A stretch of DNA of 64,000 nucleotides from Velthaea sp965214335. GTDB lineage: Bacteria; Vulcanimicrobiota; Vulcanimicrobiia; Vulcanimicrobiales; Vulcanimicrobiaceae. Where the stretch lies: NCBI GenBank assembly GCA_965214335.1, contig CBDCBO010000005.1, positions 868,001 to 932,000 on the forward strand, given 5' to 3'. The translations under genes were made by a program, and so were the position numbers. Under the pieces are notes generated by a model. The model was not told the DNA's origin. It searched no databases and worked only from the letters and a program-made list of their open reading frames with translations. Below, one piece after another: positions 36,217 through 44,553 of this stretch. Position 1 is the first letter of the stretch; each line of letters starts with the position of its first letter.

Positions 36217-37275
36217 ATGAACGACAAGCACGAGCTCGATAAACGCAAGGCCTTCATCCTAGCTACGGTCGTGTACGAATATATCGCGACCGCCGAGCCG
36301 GTTGGCTCAAACACGCTCACCAGTAAGTACAATTTGGGTGTTTCGTCGGCCACAATCCGCAACGAGATGGCCGAACTCGAGGCGTTGGGCTACCTCGTGC
36401 AGCCGCACACGTCGGCCGGCCGGGTGCCCTCGGATGCCGGCTATCGCACCTACGTCGACCGGCTGATGCCGGCCGAGTCTCTGCCCTCGGACGATGCGCG
36501 CCGGATTCGCGACCAATTTCGCGCCGCCAGCCGAGAGCTGTCCGACGTCATCGAGCAGACGACGCGGATGCTCTCGGGCCTGTCGAAAAACTTGGTCTTC
36601 GCCGTCGCACCCTCGCGTGATACGCATGCCTTCAAGAATATTCAGCTGATCTGGCTGTCGCCCCGAACGGCACTCGCGATCGTGGTCACCTCGATGGGCG
36701 TCGCCTCACAGACGGCCGTTGAATGGAAGATCGACGTGCCGGCCGACGACTTGACCCGCCTGTCGAACGCGCTCAACGCGCGGCTGTCGGGCCGAATCAT
36801 GGAAGACATCGTGAGCGCCGATCTGGCGCTTGTTGCCGCCGAGTTGCAAATTAGCGAGGAACTGGGCCGCGCGGTGAGGTCGGCCTTTGCCAACGCGCGG
36901 CAATCAGCCGAGCCGCAGCTGGCCGCCTCGGGCACGCAGAACTTGCTCGATCAACCGGAATTTCACGATCTGCGTAAACTGCGGGCCATTCTGCGCATCG
37001 TTGAAGAACAAAAGACGTTATACGATTTGGTCGCTCAATCGATCAAGCCGGACGCCGACGTCACGACGCCGATGGTGAAGATCGGACGCGAGTTAGGAGC
37101 AGATGCCATGGCCGAGTGCAGTATCGTCACCGTACCGTATCGTTTCGGCGACCGCGGAATCGGCATGATCGCGATCTTAGGACCGCGCCGCATGCCGTAC
37201 GCGCGCCTAATGGCGCTTGCCTCCGGAACGGCCGACTCCTTGGGCGCCTATCTCGACGACGTGGAGTTGCGTTAA
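36217..37275 (+). CDS. hrcA: Heat-inducible transcription repressor HrcA
   Basis: A 352-residue repressor of heat-shock genes. The N-terminal winged helix-turn-helix has the family sequences ATVVYEYIATAEPVGSNTL and LGVSSATIRNEMAELEALGY, then the conserved QPHTSAGRVPSDAGYRTYVD. The GAF-like domain follows, and the C-terminus has the typical GIMMIGIL-like segment (GIGMIAILGPRRMPYARLMAL). The ATG at 36217 is preceded by an in-frame TAG, fixing the start. A variant CIRCE operator lies just upstream, implying autoregulation. dnaJ follows 8 bases after its stop, without grpE or dnaK between them. Confidence 0.95.
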   Translation: MNDKHELDKRKAFILATVVYEYIATAEPVGSNTLTSKYNLGVSSATIRNEMAELEALGYLVQPHTSAGRVPSDAGYRTYVDRLMPAESLPSDDARRIRDQFRAASRELSDVIEQTTRMLSGLSKNLVFAVAPSRDTHAFKNIQLIWLSPRTALAIVVTSMGVASQTAVEWKIDVPADDLTRLSNALNARLSGRIMEDIVSADLALVAAELQISEELGRAVRSAFANARQSAEPQLAASGTQNLLDQPEFHDLRKLRAILRIVEEQKTLYDLVAQSIKPDADVTTPMVKIGRELGADAMAECSIVTVPYRFGDRGIGMIAILGPRRMPYARLMALASGTADSLGAYLDDVELR

Positions 37276-37283
37276 GAAACACT

Positions 37284-38399
37284 ATGGCAACCGATTACTA
37301 CGAAACGCTCGGTGTCGCTCGCGGAGCGGACGAGACGGATATCAAGCGCGCCTATCGGCAGCTGGCGCGTAAACATCATCCCGATGTCAACGAAGATAAA
37401 GTTGCCGCCGAGCACCGCTTCAAAGAAATCAACGAAGCTTACGAAGTCTTGAGCGACCCGCAAAAGCGGGCCAATTACGATCGCTTCGGCCACGCCGGAG
37501 CGGATGGCGGATTCGGCGCGGCGTCGGGCGCCGAGGGCTTCGGCGATATCTTCGATATGTTCTTCGGCGCGGCGCGCGGCGGTACGGCGCAAGCGCCGCG
37601 CCGCAACGGGCCGGCACGCGGCAGCGATTTGCGCTACGACGTCGAGATCACGCTCGAAGAAGCGTTTGCCGGAACGCAACGCGACATTTCGTTTAGCCAC
37701 CTTTCGGCGTGCCAAACGTGCAAAGGCTCGGGTGCCGAACCCGGCACGCTCATCAGCGCGTGCGACCGCTGCTCGGGCACGGGCGTCATGCGTCAAGTGC
37801 GCCAAACACCGCTCGGCCAATTCGTCACCCAGACGACATGCTCGAAATGTGGCGGCGACGGGCAGATGATTCCCACGCCGTGCCAAGTTTGTCGCGGCCG
37901 GGGCCGGATCGAATCGGAAAAATCGCTGACGGTCAAAGTGCCGGCCGGCGTCGATGACGGTTCACGCATCCGGATCACCGGCAGCGGTGAAGCCGGGTCG
38001 CGCGGCGGCGGCGACGGCGACTTGTACGTCTATTTCGCCGTCAAGCGCCACGAGCGTTACCGGCGCGACGCGATGGATCTGTATATCGACGTGCCGATCT
38101 CGTATCCGCAAGCGGCGCTGGGCGGCGAGATTGAGGTTCCGTCGATGGACGGCCCGACACCGATGACCTTGCAGGCCGGCACGCAATCCGGCTCGACCTA
38201 CCGGCTGCGCGGCCGCGGGATGCCCAGCGTCCGCGGCGCTTCGCGTGGCGATCAGCTCGTTACGGTGCATGTGGTGGTGCCGACGAAACTCAACCGGCGC
38301 GAACGCGAACTACTCGAGGCCTTTGCCAAAGAAAATGGCGATCATGTCGAGGAGCGCTCGTTCTTCGAACGCTTTAAAGAGGCGTTTAAAGCCGACTAA
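37284..38399 (+). CDS. dnaJ: Chaperone DnaJ
   Basis: A 371-residue type I J-protein that stimulates DnaK ATPase and delivers unfolded substrates. The J domain has HPD at residues 32-34, followed by a Gly/Phe-rich linker. The zinc-binding domain has four CxxCxGxG-type repeats: CQTCKGSG, CDRCSGTG, CSKCGGDG and CQVCRGRG. The C-terminal substrate-binding domains follow (DLYVYFAVKRHERYRRDAMDL-type sequence). It is the second gene of an hrcA-dnaJ unit and is probably controlled by HrcA. No grpE or dnaK occurs in this window. Confidence 0.95.
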   Translation: MATDYYETLGVARGADETDIKRAYRQLARKHHPDVNEDKVAAEHRFKEINEAYEVLSDPQKRANYDRFGHAGADGGFGAASGAEGFGDIFDMFFGAARGGTAQAPRRNGPARGSDLRYDVEITLEEAFAGTQRDISFSHLSACQTCKGSGAEPGTLISACDRCSGTGVMRQVRQTPLGQFVTQTTCSKCGGDGQMIPTPCQVCRGRGRIESEKSLTVKVPAGVDDGSRIRITGSGEAGSRGGGDGDLYVYFAVKRHERYRRDAMDLYIDVPISYPQAALGGEIEVPSMDGPTPMTLQAGTQSGSTYRLRGRGMPSVRGASRGDQLVTVHVVVPTKLNRRERELLEAFAKENGDHVEERSFFERFKEAFKAD

Positions 38400-38431
38400 C
38401 GTCCGGCAAGTGTCGAGCCGTCCAATCGCGG

Positions 38432-39223
38432 TTACGGCGCTGGGCTTGACGTTGCAGCGGGCGCGGGGGCGGTACCGGCTCGACAGTCGTCGACCGCGGT
38501 AAGAATCGAGGCGGTGGCAACCCGTTCCCGGCGGGCGATGGTGCCCTGCTGGCTTTCGATCACCGCGGCCATGCCGTCGTACACCGTGTGGCCGCCGAGC
38601 GAGGACGTCTTGGCGGCCGTTGTCGGCAGGCCGGCATTGGGTGATTCGTCGGGCAGTCCGGCCGCCCCGATGAACGAAACCGGATCGTCGGTCGGAACGA
38701 CCGGCGGCCCAGGCGTCCCGATCGCGCTTTGCATCCCGGTGTTGAATTCGTGCTGCATCTGCCCGAGCGACTCGGTCGCCAGAGTGCCCGATACGATGTC
38801 GAGCGCTTTGCGCTGGACGTCGGCGACGGCTTGCAACTGCGTTTTCATCATGACGGTATCGCGCTCGTCGGCGGTAAGCGGGTTGGCCGGAAAACGTTGT
38901 TGATCGCCGAGCATCTTATCGACGACTTGCAGATTGTGCACCAGGCGCGACTCGACTTGCTGCAAGTACAGCTTGTCGATTTCGATCGCCCCGGCCGAGC
39001 TGCCGGCCTGGTCGCGTGCCATCTTCGCGAACGCCCGGTGGCCCGCGCCGATGATCTCATCGTTTTTCATCAGACCCATCACCGTCGGCGCAATATTTTG
39101 ACGCAACGTGGTGCACATCGCGTTCGAGCGCACTCGGCCGATCTCGGGTAGCGCGGGCGTCGGCGAGGGCGACGGCGCGAGCAGCGGCAGGGCGACCGCC
39201 AATACGATTACGGAGACAAGCAC
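38432..39223 (-). CDS. Secreted protein of unknown function
   Basis: A 263-residue protein with an N-terminal hydrophobic segment (LVSVIVLAVALPLLAPSPSP) followed by a proline-rich stretch, consistent with a signal peptide or anchor. The central region (about 40-170) is helical with heptad-like patterns (LYLQQVESRLVHNLQVVDKML), and two cysteines flank it (MCTTLR and DDCRAG). The C-terminus is Ala/Pro-rich. I do not recognise the family. It starts with GTG at 39223, divergent from rsmE with 57 bases between, and is convergent with dnaJ. Confidence 0.6.
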   Translation of the reverse strand: MLVSVIVLAVALPLLAPSPSPTPALPEIGRVRSNAMCTTLRQNIAPTVMGLMKNDEIIGAGHRAFAKMARDQAGSSAGAIEIDKLYLQQVESRLVHNLQVVDKMLGDQQRFPANPLTADERDTVMMKTQLQAVADVQRKALDIVSGTLATESLGQMQHEFNTGMQSAIGTPGPPVVPTDDPVSFIGAAGLPDESPNAGLPTTAAKTSSLGGHTVYDGMAAVIESQQGTIARRERVATASILTAVDDCRAGTAPAPAATSSPAP

Positions 39224-39280
39224 GAGCGTTCTTTCGACGCGCGGGCGGGTAGTCCGGCGCCTCGCGCGGTAGTCCGTACG

Positions 39281-40018
39281 ATGCCGAGCGAGCGGTTTTT
39301 TATCGCCGGACGACGCACGCCCGGAGAGCGAGTCAGGCTGGCGCCCGCGGACGCGCGTAAACTCATGCTCGTCTTACGGCGCACGACGGGCGATCGCATC
39401 GAAATCGTGGATGCCGGCGGCGTCGCATTCGCGGCCACGCTCGAAATAGCCGACCGAACGGTGCATGCCACGCTCGAAGTAGCGGCGCCGGCCGCCGCAA
39501 CCGAGACCGCATCCCGAATCGTTCTGGCTCAAGCCATTCCCAAAGGCCAGAAAATGGACTTCATCGTCGAGAAGGCGACCGAACTCGGCGTGTCGTCGAT
39601 CGTTCCATTGCGCAGCCTGCGCGTAATCGGCGAACGCACCGGCGCCCAGAAGCACGAGCGTTGGCAGCGGCTGGCGACGTCCGCCGCGGCGCAGTCGGGC
39701 CGGGCGCGCATTCCCGCGATCGAAGCCGAAACCGGCTGGGACGGACTGCTCGCAACGTTTCCGACGTATGGCCGCGTGTTCGTGCCATGGGAAGAGGCCC
39801 CAGCCGTTGCGCTGCGGACGCACTTCGAGCCGGACGGCGGCGTCGCGGGTTCGGTCCTCATCGTCATCGGGCCCGAGGGCGGTTTTGCCGCCGGCGAGAT
39901 CGAGCGTGCGCGCGCGGCCGGAGCGGAACCCGTTTCGCTCGGACCGCGGATTCTACGCACGGAAACAGCTGCGCTCGTTGTCCTCGCAGCGTTGCTGTAC
40001 GCCCGCGGCGAAGTGTAA
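39281..40018 (+). CDS. rsmE: 16S rRNA m3U1498 methyltransferase RsmE
   Basis: A 245-residue SPOUT-class methyltransferase that N3-methylates U1498 of 16S rRNA with S-adenosylmethionine. N-terminal PUA-like domain (RVRLAPADARKLMLVLR). The knotted C-terminal domain has the hallmarks LAQAIPKGQKMDFIVEKATELGV-type helix, RWQRLATSAAAQSGR, IGPEGGF near residue 200 and the deep-knot LGPRILRTETAA near 225. In many bacteria rsmE follows dnaJ and prmA; here it follows dnaJ with only the unknown minus-strand gene between them, and prmA is missing. Confidence 0.93.
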   Translation: MPSERFFIAGRRTPGERVRLAPADARKLMLVLRRTTGDRIEIVDAGGVAFAATLEIADRTVHATLEVAAPAAATETASRIVLAQAIPKGQKMDFIVEKATELGVSSIVPLRSLRVIGERTGAQKHERWQRLATSAAAQSGRARIPAIEAETGWDGLLATFPTYGRVFVPWEEAPAVALRTHFEPDGGVAGSVLIVIGPEGGFAAGEIERARAAGAEPVSLGPRILRTETAALVVLAALLYARGEV

Positions 40019-40085
40019 TTAGCGGGAAACCGCGACGTAAGCACGGGAAAGCCGCTATGTTGAGGCGTAAACCCTCCGATCTTCA

Positions 40086-40367
40086 ATGGCACATACGTTA
40101 GAAACACTCGAGCCGGGGACGCCGGTCTACGTCGGCGACCTGCACGTTGGCGACCTGCGTGCAATGTACACCGAAGGAAACTCGCGTCAAGTCGAGTTGC
40201 TCGTGGTGCGTTGGACCGCGCGCAATGAGGACATCGCGATTCCGGCGACGGAAGTGGCAAATCTCGACGGCGGCGTCGTGCGGTTGAGTGCTTCAGATCC
40301 GAATAGTTACGCTGAACTTGCGGCGTTCGATGTCACGCGCTTTCCGACCGTGCATCTCCTGACGTGA
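40086..40367 (+). CDS. Small beta-barrel protein (PRC-barrel/DUF2171-like)
   Basis: A 93-residue protein predicted to be mostly beta strands: TPVYVGDLHVGDLRAMY, QVELLVVRW, DIAIPATEVANLDGGVVRLS. The pattern of a turn followed by an IP-x-x-x-V strand resembles PRC-barrel or DUF2171 domains, but the match is by eye only. There are no membrane segments. Its stop codon overlaps the GTG start of the glycosyltransferase gene (4-base overlap), so the two are coupled. Confidence 0.55.
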   Translation: MAHTLETLEPGTPVYVGDLHVGDLRAMYTEGNSRQVELLVVRWTARNEDIAIPATEVANLDGGVVRLSASDPNSYAELAAFDVTRFPTVHLLT

Positions 40368-41101
40368 CGGTGCCAGCAATCGCGGCCTCGGCTCTGCTGA
40401 AATTCTCGATCGTCGTTCCGACGTATAATGAGGCCGGCGGTATCGAGCGGCTCATCGTGATGCTCGACGAGGTATTTAAGCGTAGTGGTCTGGATGGCGA
40501 AATCATCGTCGTTGACGATAATTCGCCCGACGGCACCGGCGACATCGTCGAGCGGCTCGGCGCCGCCGGTTTTCCGGTGCGCTGTCTGCATCGGCCGGCG
40601 AAGATGGGATTGTCGAGCGGCGTGATCGACGGCTGGAAATTCGCGCGTCCGCAGTCGGCCTTGCTCGGCGCGATGGATGCCGATTTTTCCCACGATGCCA
40701 CGATCATTCCGGCCATGGTCGACGCGTTGAGTAATGGTTACGATCTGGCCATCGGTTCGCGCTATGTCAAGGGCGGCGGTATCGAAGATTGGCCGCTGCA
40801 GCGCAAACTCACTTCGCTCGTCGCAATCGCGCTGGCCAAGCCGCTGACGCCGGTGCGCGATATAACGTCGGGGTATTTTTTGGTGCGCCGCAGCGCCGTT
40901 GAAGGCGTGCCACTGGATCCGATCGGGTTTAAAATCGGCCTCGAAGTTATTGCCAAGGCGCGCTATGCGCGGGCGCTCGAAGTGCCGTATGTCTTTACCG
41001 ACCGCGTCGCGGGCACATCGAAACTCAACGGCAACGAGATCGTAAACTATTTGCGGCAACTCGTGCGAATTTATCGTGGCCGCCTGATCGGACGCGGCTA
41101 A
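40364..41101 (+). CDS. Polyprenol-phosphate mannosyltransferase-like GT2 glycosyltransferase
   Basis: A 245-residue GT-A fold family 2 enzyme resembling dolichol/polyprenol-phosphate mannose synthases. FSIVVPTYNEAGGIERL is near the N-terminus, the nucleotide-binding VVDDNSPDGTG near residue 50, and the metal-binding DAD in GAMDADFSHD near residue 105. GSRYVKGGG and DITSGYFLVRR follow. It lacks the C-terminal membrane helices seen in some members, so it probably acts peripherally at the cytoplasmic membrane, loading a sugar onto polyprenyl phosphate. It starts with GTG at 40364; accD begins at its last base. Confidence 0.88.
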   Translation: MTVPAIAASALLKFSIVVPTYNEAGGIERLIVMLDEVFKRSGLDGEIIVVDDNSPDGTGDIVERLGAAGFPVRCLHRPAKMGLSSGVIDGWKFARPQSALLGAMDADFSHDATIIPAMVDALSNGYDLAIGSRYVKGGGIEDWPLQRKLTSLVAIALAKPLTPVRDITSGYFLVRRSAVEGVPLDPIGFKIGLEVIAKARYARALEVPYVFTDRVAGTSKLNGNEIVNYLRQLVRIYRGRLIGRG

Positions 41102-42009
41102 TGCCGATGCCGGAATGGCTGCGCATCCGGCGTGGCGACGTTCCGCTAGGCGAAGATGCCGCGCAGTGGACCAAGTGTCCGAAATGCGGTGAGATGCTGT
41201 ACCGGCCCGATCTGGCCGCGGCGCTCTACGTCTGCAAAAATTGCGGTCAGCACTTCCGCATGCACGCGTACGACCGCATCAGCATGCTCATCGATTCTGA
41301 CTTCGTCGAGATCGGCAGTGAGCTCGTGCCGGGCGATCCACTGCAGTGGGTCGATAAGGTTCCGTATCCGCAGAAGCTCGAACGCGATCGCGAAAAATCG
41401 CACCTTTCCGAAGGCATCGTCTGCGGATTCGGCACGATCGGCGGCATGCCGGTAGCTTTGGGCGTCATGGATTTCAATTTTCGCGGCGGCACGATGGGCA
41501 CGGTTGTCGGCGAACGGATCACGTTGCTCTTCGAACAGGCGCGCGAGCGCAAGGTGCCGTGCATCGTTTGCACCGCCTCGGGCGGCGCGCGCATGGAAGA
41601 AGGCATGCTCGCGCTCATGCAGATGGCAAAGACGACGCTCGCCGTGAAACGATTCGTCGGAGCCGGTAATTTCTATATTAGCGTGTTGACCGATCCGACG
41701 ACGGGCGGCGTGTCGGCCTCGTTCGCTTTCGAAGCCGACATCATCGTTGCGGAAGCGAAGGCGTCGATCGGGTTTGCCGGCCGGCGCGTCATCGAGCAAA
41801 CCATCCGCCAGAAGTTGCCGGACAATTTTCAAACCGCGGAGTTTTTGCTCGAAAAGGGCGCAATCGATATGGTCGTCAAGCGGCCGGAGCTGCGCGCGAC
41901 TCTCGTTCGTCTGCTCGATTACGCCTTGGGTGAAAAGGCTGTCGCGCATGCCGCAACCAACGGCAAGCTCGTTGAGCTGCGCGGAGCACCGGCCGAGGCG
42001 CCGGCGTGA
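41101..42009 (+). CDS. accD: Acetyl-CoA carboxylase carboxyltransferase subunit beta
   Basis: A 302-residue subunit of the carboxyltransferase that makes malonyl-CoA for fatty-acid synthesis. The four zinc-finger cysteines are C26, C29, C45 and C48. The crotonase-like domain has conserved segments GGTMGTVVGERIT and CTASGGARMEEG, and the oxyanion-hole region LTDPTTGGVSASFAF. The start ATG shares one base with the stop codon of the upstream glycosyltransferase gene, and the downstream accA overlaps by 4 bases, so accDA is one operon. Confidence 0.95.
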   Translation: MPMPEWLRIRRGDVPLGEDAAQWTKCPKCGEMLYRPDLAAALYVCKNCGQHFRMHAYDRISMLIDSDFVEIGSELVPGDPLQWVDKVPYPQKLERDREKSHLSEGIVCGFGTIGGMPVALGVMDFNFRGGTMGTVVGERITLLFEQARERKVPCIVCTASGGARMEEGMLALMQMAKTTLAVKRFVGAGNFYISVLTDPTTGGVSASFAFEADIIVAEAKASIGFAGRRVIEQTIRQKLPDNFQTAEFLLEKGAIDMVVKRPELRATLVRLLDYALGEKAVAHAATNGKLVELRGAPAEAPA

Positions 42010-42950
42010 ACGTGATCGTCGAGCGGGAGAAGGGGCTGCTCGAGCTCGAGCAGCGGATCGCCGATCTGCGTAAATATAGCGCCGATCAGCCGATCGATCT
42101 ATCGAACGAGATCGCCTTGCTCGAAGAGAAATACGCCCAACTGCAGCGCGATATTTTCGGCTCGCTGACACCGTGGCAGCGGGTCAATATGGCGCGCCAC
42201 CCCAAGCGTCCGATCGGCAGCGACTATATCGCGGCACTCGACGCCTTCGACGAACTGCACGGCGACCGGCACTTTCGCGACGACCTTGCCATCATTGCCG
42301 GTCCGGCGAAGTTGCGCGGCCGGCGCGTCATGGTCATCGCGCAAGAAAAGGGTCGCGATTTCAAAGACAAAGTGCGCCGCAACTTCGGTTCGGCGGCGCC
42401 CGAGGGGTATAGAAAAGTGAAGCGGCTCGTGACACTGGCCGGACACTTAAAGCTGCCGGTGGTCACCTTCGTCGATACCTCGGGCGCCGACCCCGGCATC
42501 GGCTCCGAAGAGCGCGCGCAGTCCGAAGCCATCGCCTCGGCGCTGATGACGCTCGCCGACGTGCCGACTCCTGTCGTCGCGACGATCATCGGTGAAGGCG
42601 GGAGCGGCGGCGCGCTTGCCTTGGCGCTCGCCGATCATGTCATCATGCTCCAGCACAGCGTGTATTCCGTCGCTTCGCCTGAAGGCGCGGCAGCGATTCT
42701 TTGGGGCGACGCTTCCAAGGCGGATGAGGCCGCGTCGCGCCTGCGCTTGACCAGTGACGACTTATATGAGTTCGGGATCATCGATCAAGTCATTCCGGAG
42801 CCGATCGGCGGCGCTCATCGTGACGTTGCCGGCACGATCGCCAACGTGTTCGACGCGGTTGTTAGTGCGATCGACATGCTGGCGCAGACGCCGCTTGCGG
42901 CGTTGCTCGATCGCCGCTATGCCAAGTTTCGGCGGGTTGGTGCGATGTGA
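42006..42950 (+). CDS. accA: Acetyl-CoA carboxylase carboxyltransferase subunit alpha
   Basis: A 314-residue partner of AccD. Conserved sequences include LEQRIADLRKYSADQ in the N-terminal helix, ARHPKRPIGSDYI, DELHGDRHFRDD, VTFVDTSGADPGIGSEERAQ, and IGEGGSGGALALALAD at the CoA/oxyanion site, then VASPEGAAAILW. The start is a GTG overlapping the accD stop. accB and accC are not in the window. The overlapping downstream gene encodes a DivIC-like cell-division protein, which could couple membrane-lipid synthesis and septation genes (inference). Confidence 0.95.
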   Translation: MNVIVEREKGLLELEQRIADLRKYSADQPIDLSNEIALLEEKYAQLQRDIFGSLTPWQRVNMARHPKRPIGSDYIAALDAFDELHGDRHFRDDLAIIAGPAKLRGRRVMVIAQEKGRDFKDKVRRNFGSAAPEGYRKVKRLVTLAGHLKLPVVTFVDTSGADPGIGSEERAQSEAIASALMTLADVPTPVVATIIGEGGSGGALALALADHVIMLQHSVYSVASPEGAAAILWGDASKADEAASRLRLTSDDLYEFGIIDQVIPEPIGGAHRDVAGTIANVFDAVVSAIDMLAQTPLAALLDRRYAKFRRVGAM

Positions 42951-43255
42951 GCCGGGCGCACTACGCGTTGCGGCTGTTCGGGCGGTTGGCCGTCGTCGCG
43001 GTCGCGGCGTCTTTCCTATTCGTGGTCGGGCTGCAGTACGCGCGCATCATCGGCAAAAATGCGGCGATGGCGGATCAGCTGGCCGCCGCGCAAAGCGACG
43101 TGCGGATGCTCGAAGCAAAACGCGCCGCGCAGGAACGGACGATTCGACGGCTCTCCGATCCGGCCGGTGCAATTCCGGAGATTCACGACAAGCTGCATCT
43201 CGTACGCGATGATGAAGCAATCATTTACTTTAAGAAACATGGCGACGGACCCTAA
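42947..43255 (+). CDS. FtsB/DivIC-like septum formation protein
   Basis: A 102-residue bitopic membrane protein: a short basic cytoplasmic N-terminus, one helix (LAVVAVAASFLFVVGLQY), then a coiled coil (MADQLAAAQSDVRMLEAKRA) and a short conserved-like tail (IPEIHDKLHLVRDDE). This matches FtsB/DivIC proteins, which with FtsL and FtsQ/DivIB activate septal peptidoglycan synthesis. The downstream S1-domain gene and ppx recapitulate the divIC-yabR-ppx order known in Firmicutes. It starts with GTG overlapping the accA stop and overlaps the next gene by 17 bases. Confidence 0.8.
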   Translation: MSRAHYALRLFGRLAVVAVAASFLFVVGLQYARIIGKNAAMADQLAAAQSDVRMLEAKRAAQERTIRRLSDPAGAIPEIHDKLHLVRDDEAIIYFKKHGDGP

Positions 43256-43655
43256 GCGCGTCCGCGGAACCGTCATCAACGTCCATGCTCTCGGTGCGAC
43301 GGTGCGGCTCGAGGATGGCCGGCTCGTCGCCGCTCCGATCGCCGACGTCAACGCCAATCGAGCGGCGTACACGCGCGCGCTCGAAGCCCGCACCACGACC
43401 TTGCCGTTCGATCTGCTCGGCCGGTCGCTGGTGTTGGCAAAAACGCGCGCCGACGAACCGATCGTTCCGACCGCGCCGGCACCGGTGCTCAACGATCCGG
43501 ACTTCGAGGCGCAAATAAACGACTATCTGAAGTCGACCGAACAGTGGGCGCCGCCCGACCGGCCGCAACCCTTCGAGCGGCATCTCTTTCGCAAAAAACA
43601 ACGCGCAAAGATGTTCCGAGGCGACACTCCCTTGCCTGGCGAACGTGCCCGCTAA
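43239..43655 (+). CDS. S1-like RNA-binding domain protein (YabR-like)
   Basis: A 138-residue protein. Residues 6-45 (KRVRGTVINVHALGATVRLE, then GRLVAAPIADV) match the first strands of an S1/OB RNA-binding domain. The C-terminal half is proline- and arginine-rich with a basic tail (RHLFRKKQRAKMFRG). Position immediately after a divIC-like gene is the context of yabR in Firmicutes. The ATG at 43239 overlaps the previous gene by 17 bases, and the stop is directly followed by the RpiR-type regulator gene. RNA binding is inferred from the fold only. Confidence 0.7.
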   Translation: MATDPKRVRGTVINVHALGATVRLEDGRLVAAPIADVNANRAAYTRALEARTTTLPFDLLGRSLVLAKTRADEPIVPTAPAPVLNDPDFEAQINDYLKSTEQWAPPDRPQPFERHLFRKKQRAKMFRGDTPLPGERAR

Positions 43656-44528
43656 ATGACGGATGGAAGAGTCGAACCTGTCAAAGTCCCGGGCAGCTTC
43701 GTGCGTATTCAGGGAACGTATTCCTCGCTTCGTACCGCGGAGCAGCGCGTCGCTGATTTCATACTCAAACACCCCGACGAGCTGATCTATCTTACCGTAA
43801 CGGAGCTGGCCGAAAAGACGAATACGAGCGAATCGACCGTCGTGCGGCTGTGCCAGAAGATCGGCTACAAAGGCTATCAAGAATTTAAGATCATGCTGGC
43901 GCGCGATCTGGTCGAGCCGACCGACGCGATTTACGCCGCGATCGAGCCGGGCGATTCGCTGCATACGATCAAGACCAAGGTGTTTCAAGCCAACGCGCAG
44001 GCGTTGCGCGATACGATCGAAGTGCTGACCGATGCCGAGCTCGAGCTTGCCGTCAAAGCCCTCGCCACCGCCCGGCGGGTGGAGATTTACGGCGTGGGCG
44101 GATCGAACCCGCTGGCGATCGACGCGTATCATAAGTTTCTCAAGCTCGGCATTTCCGTCGTTGCGTTATCGGACGGCGATATGATGGCGATGTCGTCCTC
44201 GTTGCTGCAAAAAGGTGACGTGGCGCTGGGTATCTCGCATACCGGTGCATCGCGCGACGTCACCGACGCGCTCTCCAACGCGCAACGCAACGGCGCGACG
44301 ACGGTCTGCATCACGCATCGCTCGACATCGCCGATCACCAAAGTCGCCGATATCAAGCTGTTCACGGCCGCTAAACAAACCGCGTTTCGCAGCGACGCTA
44401 GTTCGAGCCGGATCGCGCAGTTGACCATCATCGATACGCTCTACGTCGGCGTCGCGCTCTCCGGTTACGACAATTCCGTCGAGATGATTCGCCGTACGCG
44501 CGAGGCCACGGCGAACAAGCGGTATTAG
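43656..44528 (+). CDS. RpiR/MurR-family transcriptional regulator with SIS domain
   Basis: A 290-residue protein. The N-terminal helix-turn-helix has YSSLRTAEQRVADFILKHPD and LAEKTNTSESTVVRLCQKIG, with YKGYQEFKIMLARDL characteristic of RpiR proteins. A SIS sugar-phosphate-binding domain follows (VEIYGVGGSNPLAIDAYHKF, then GDVALGISHTGASRDV). Such regulators respond to phosphosugars; the effector cannot be deduced. No sugar-metabolism gene adjoins it; it sits between an S1-like gene and ppx. Confidence 0.92.
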   Translation: MTDGRVEPVKVPGSFVRIQGTYSSLRTAEQRVADFILKHPDELIYLTVTELAEKTNTSESTVVRLCQKIGYKGYQEFKIMLARDLVEPTDAIYAAIEPGDSLHTIKTKVFQANAQALRDTIEVLTDAELELAVKALATARRVEIYGVGGSNPLAIDAYHKFLKLGISVVALSDGDMMAMSSSLLQKGDVALGISHTGASRDVTDALSNAQRNGATTVCITHRSTSPITKVADIKLFTAAKQTAFRSDASSSRIAQLTIIDTLYVGVALSGYDNSVEMIRRTREATANKRY

Positions 44529-44553
44529 CGCGCCTGGTTCGTTTCGAGCGCTC

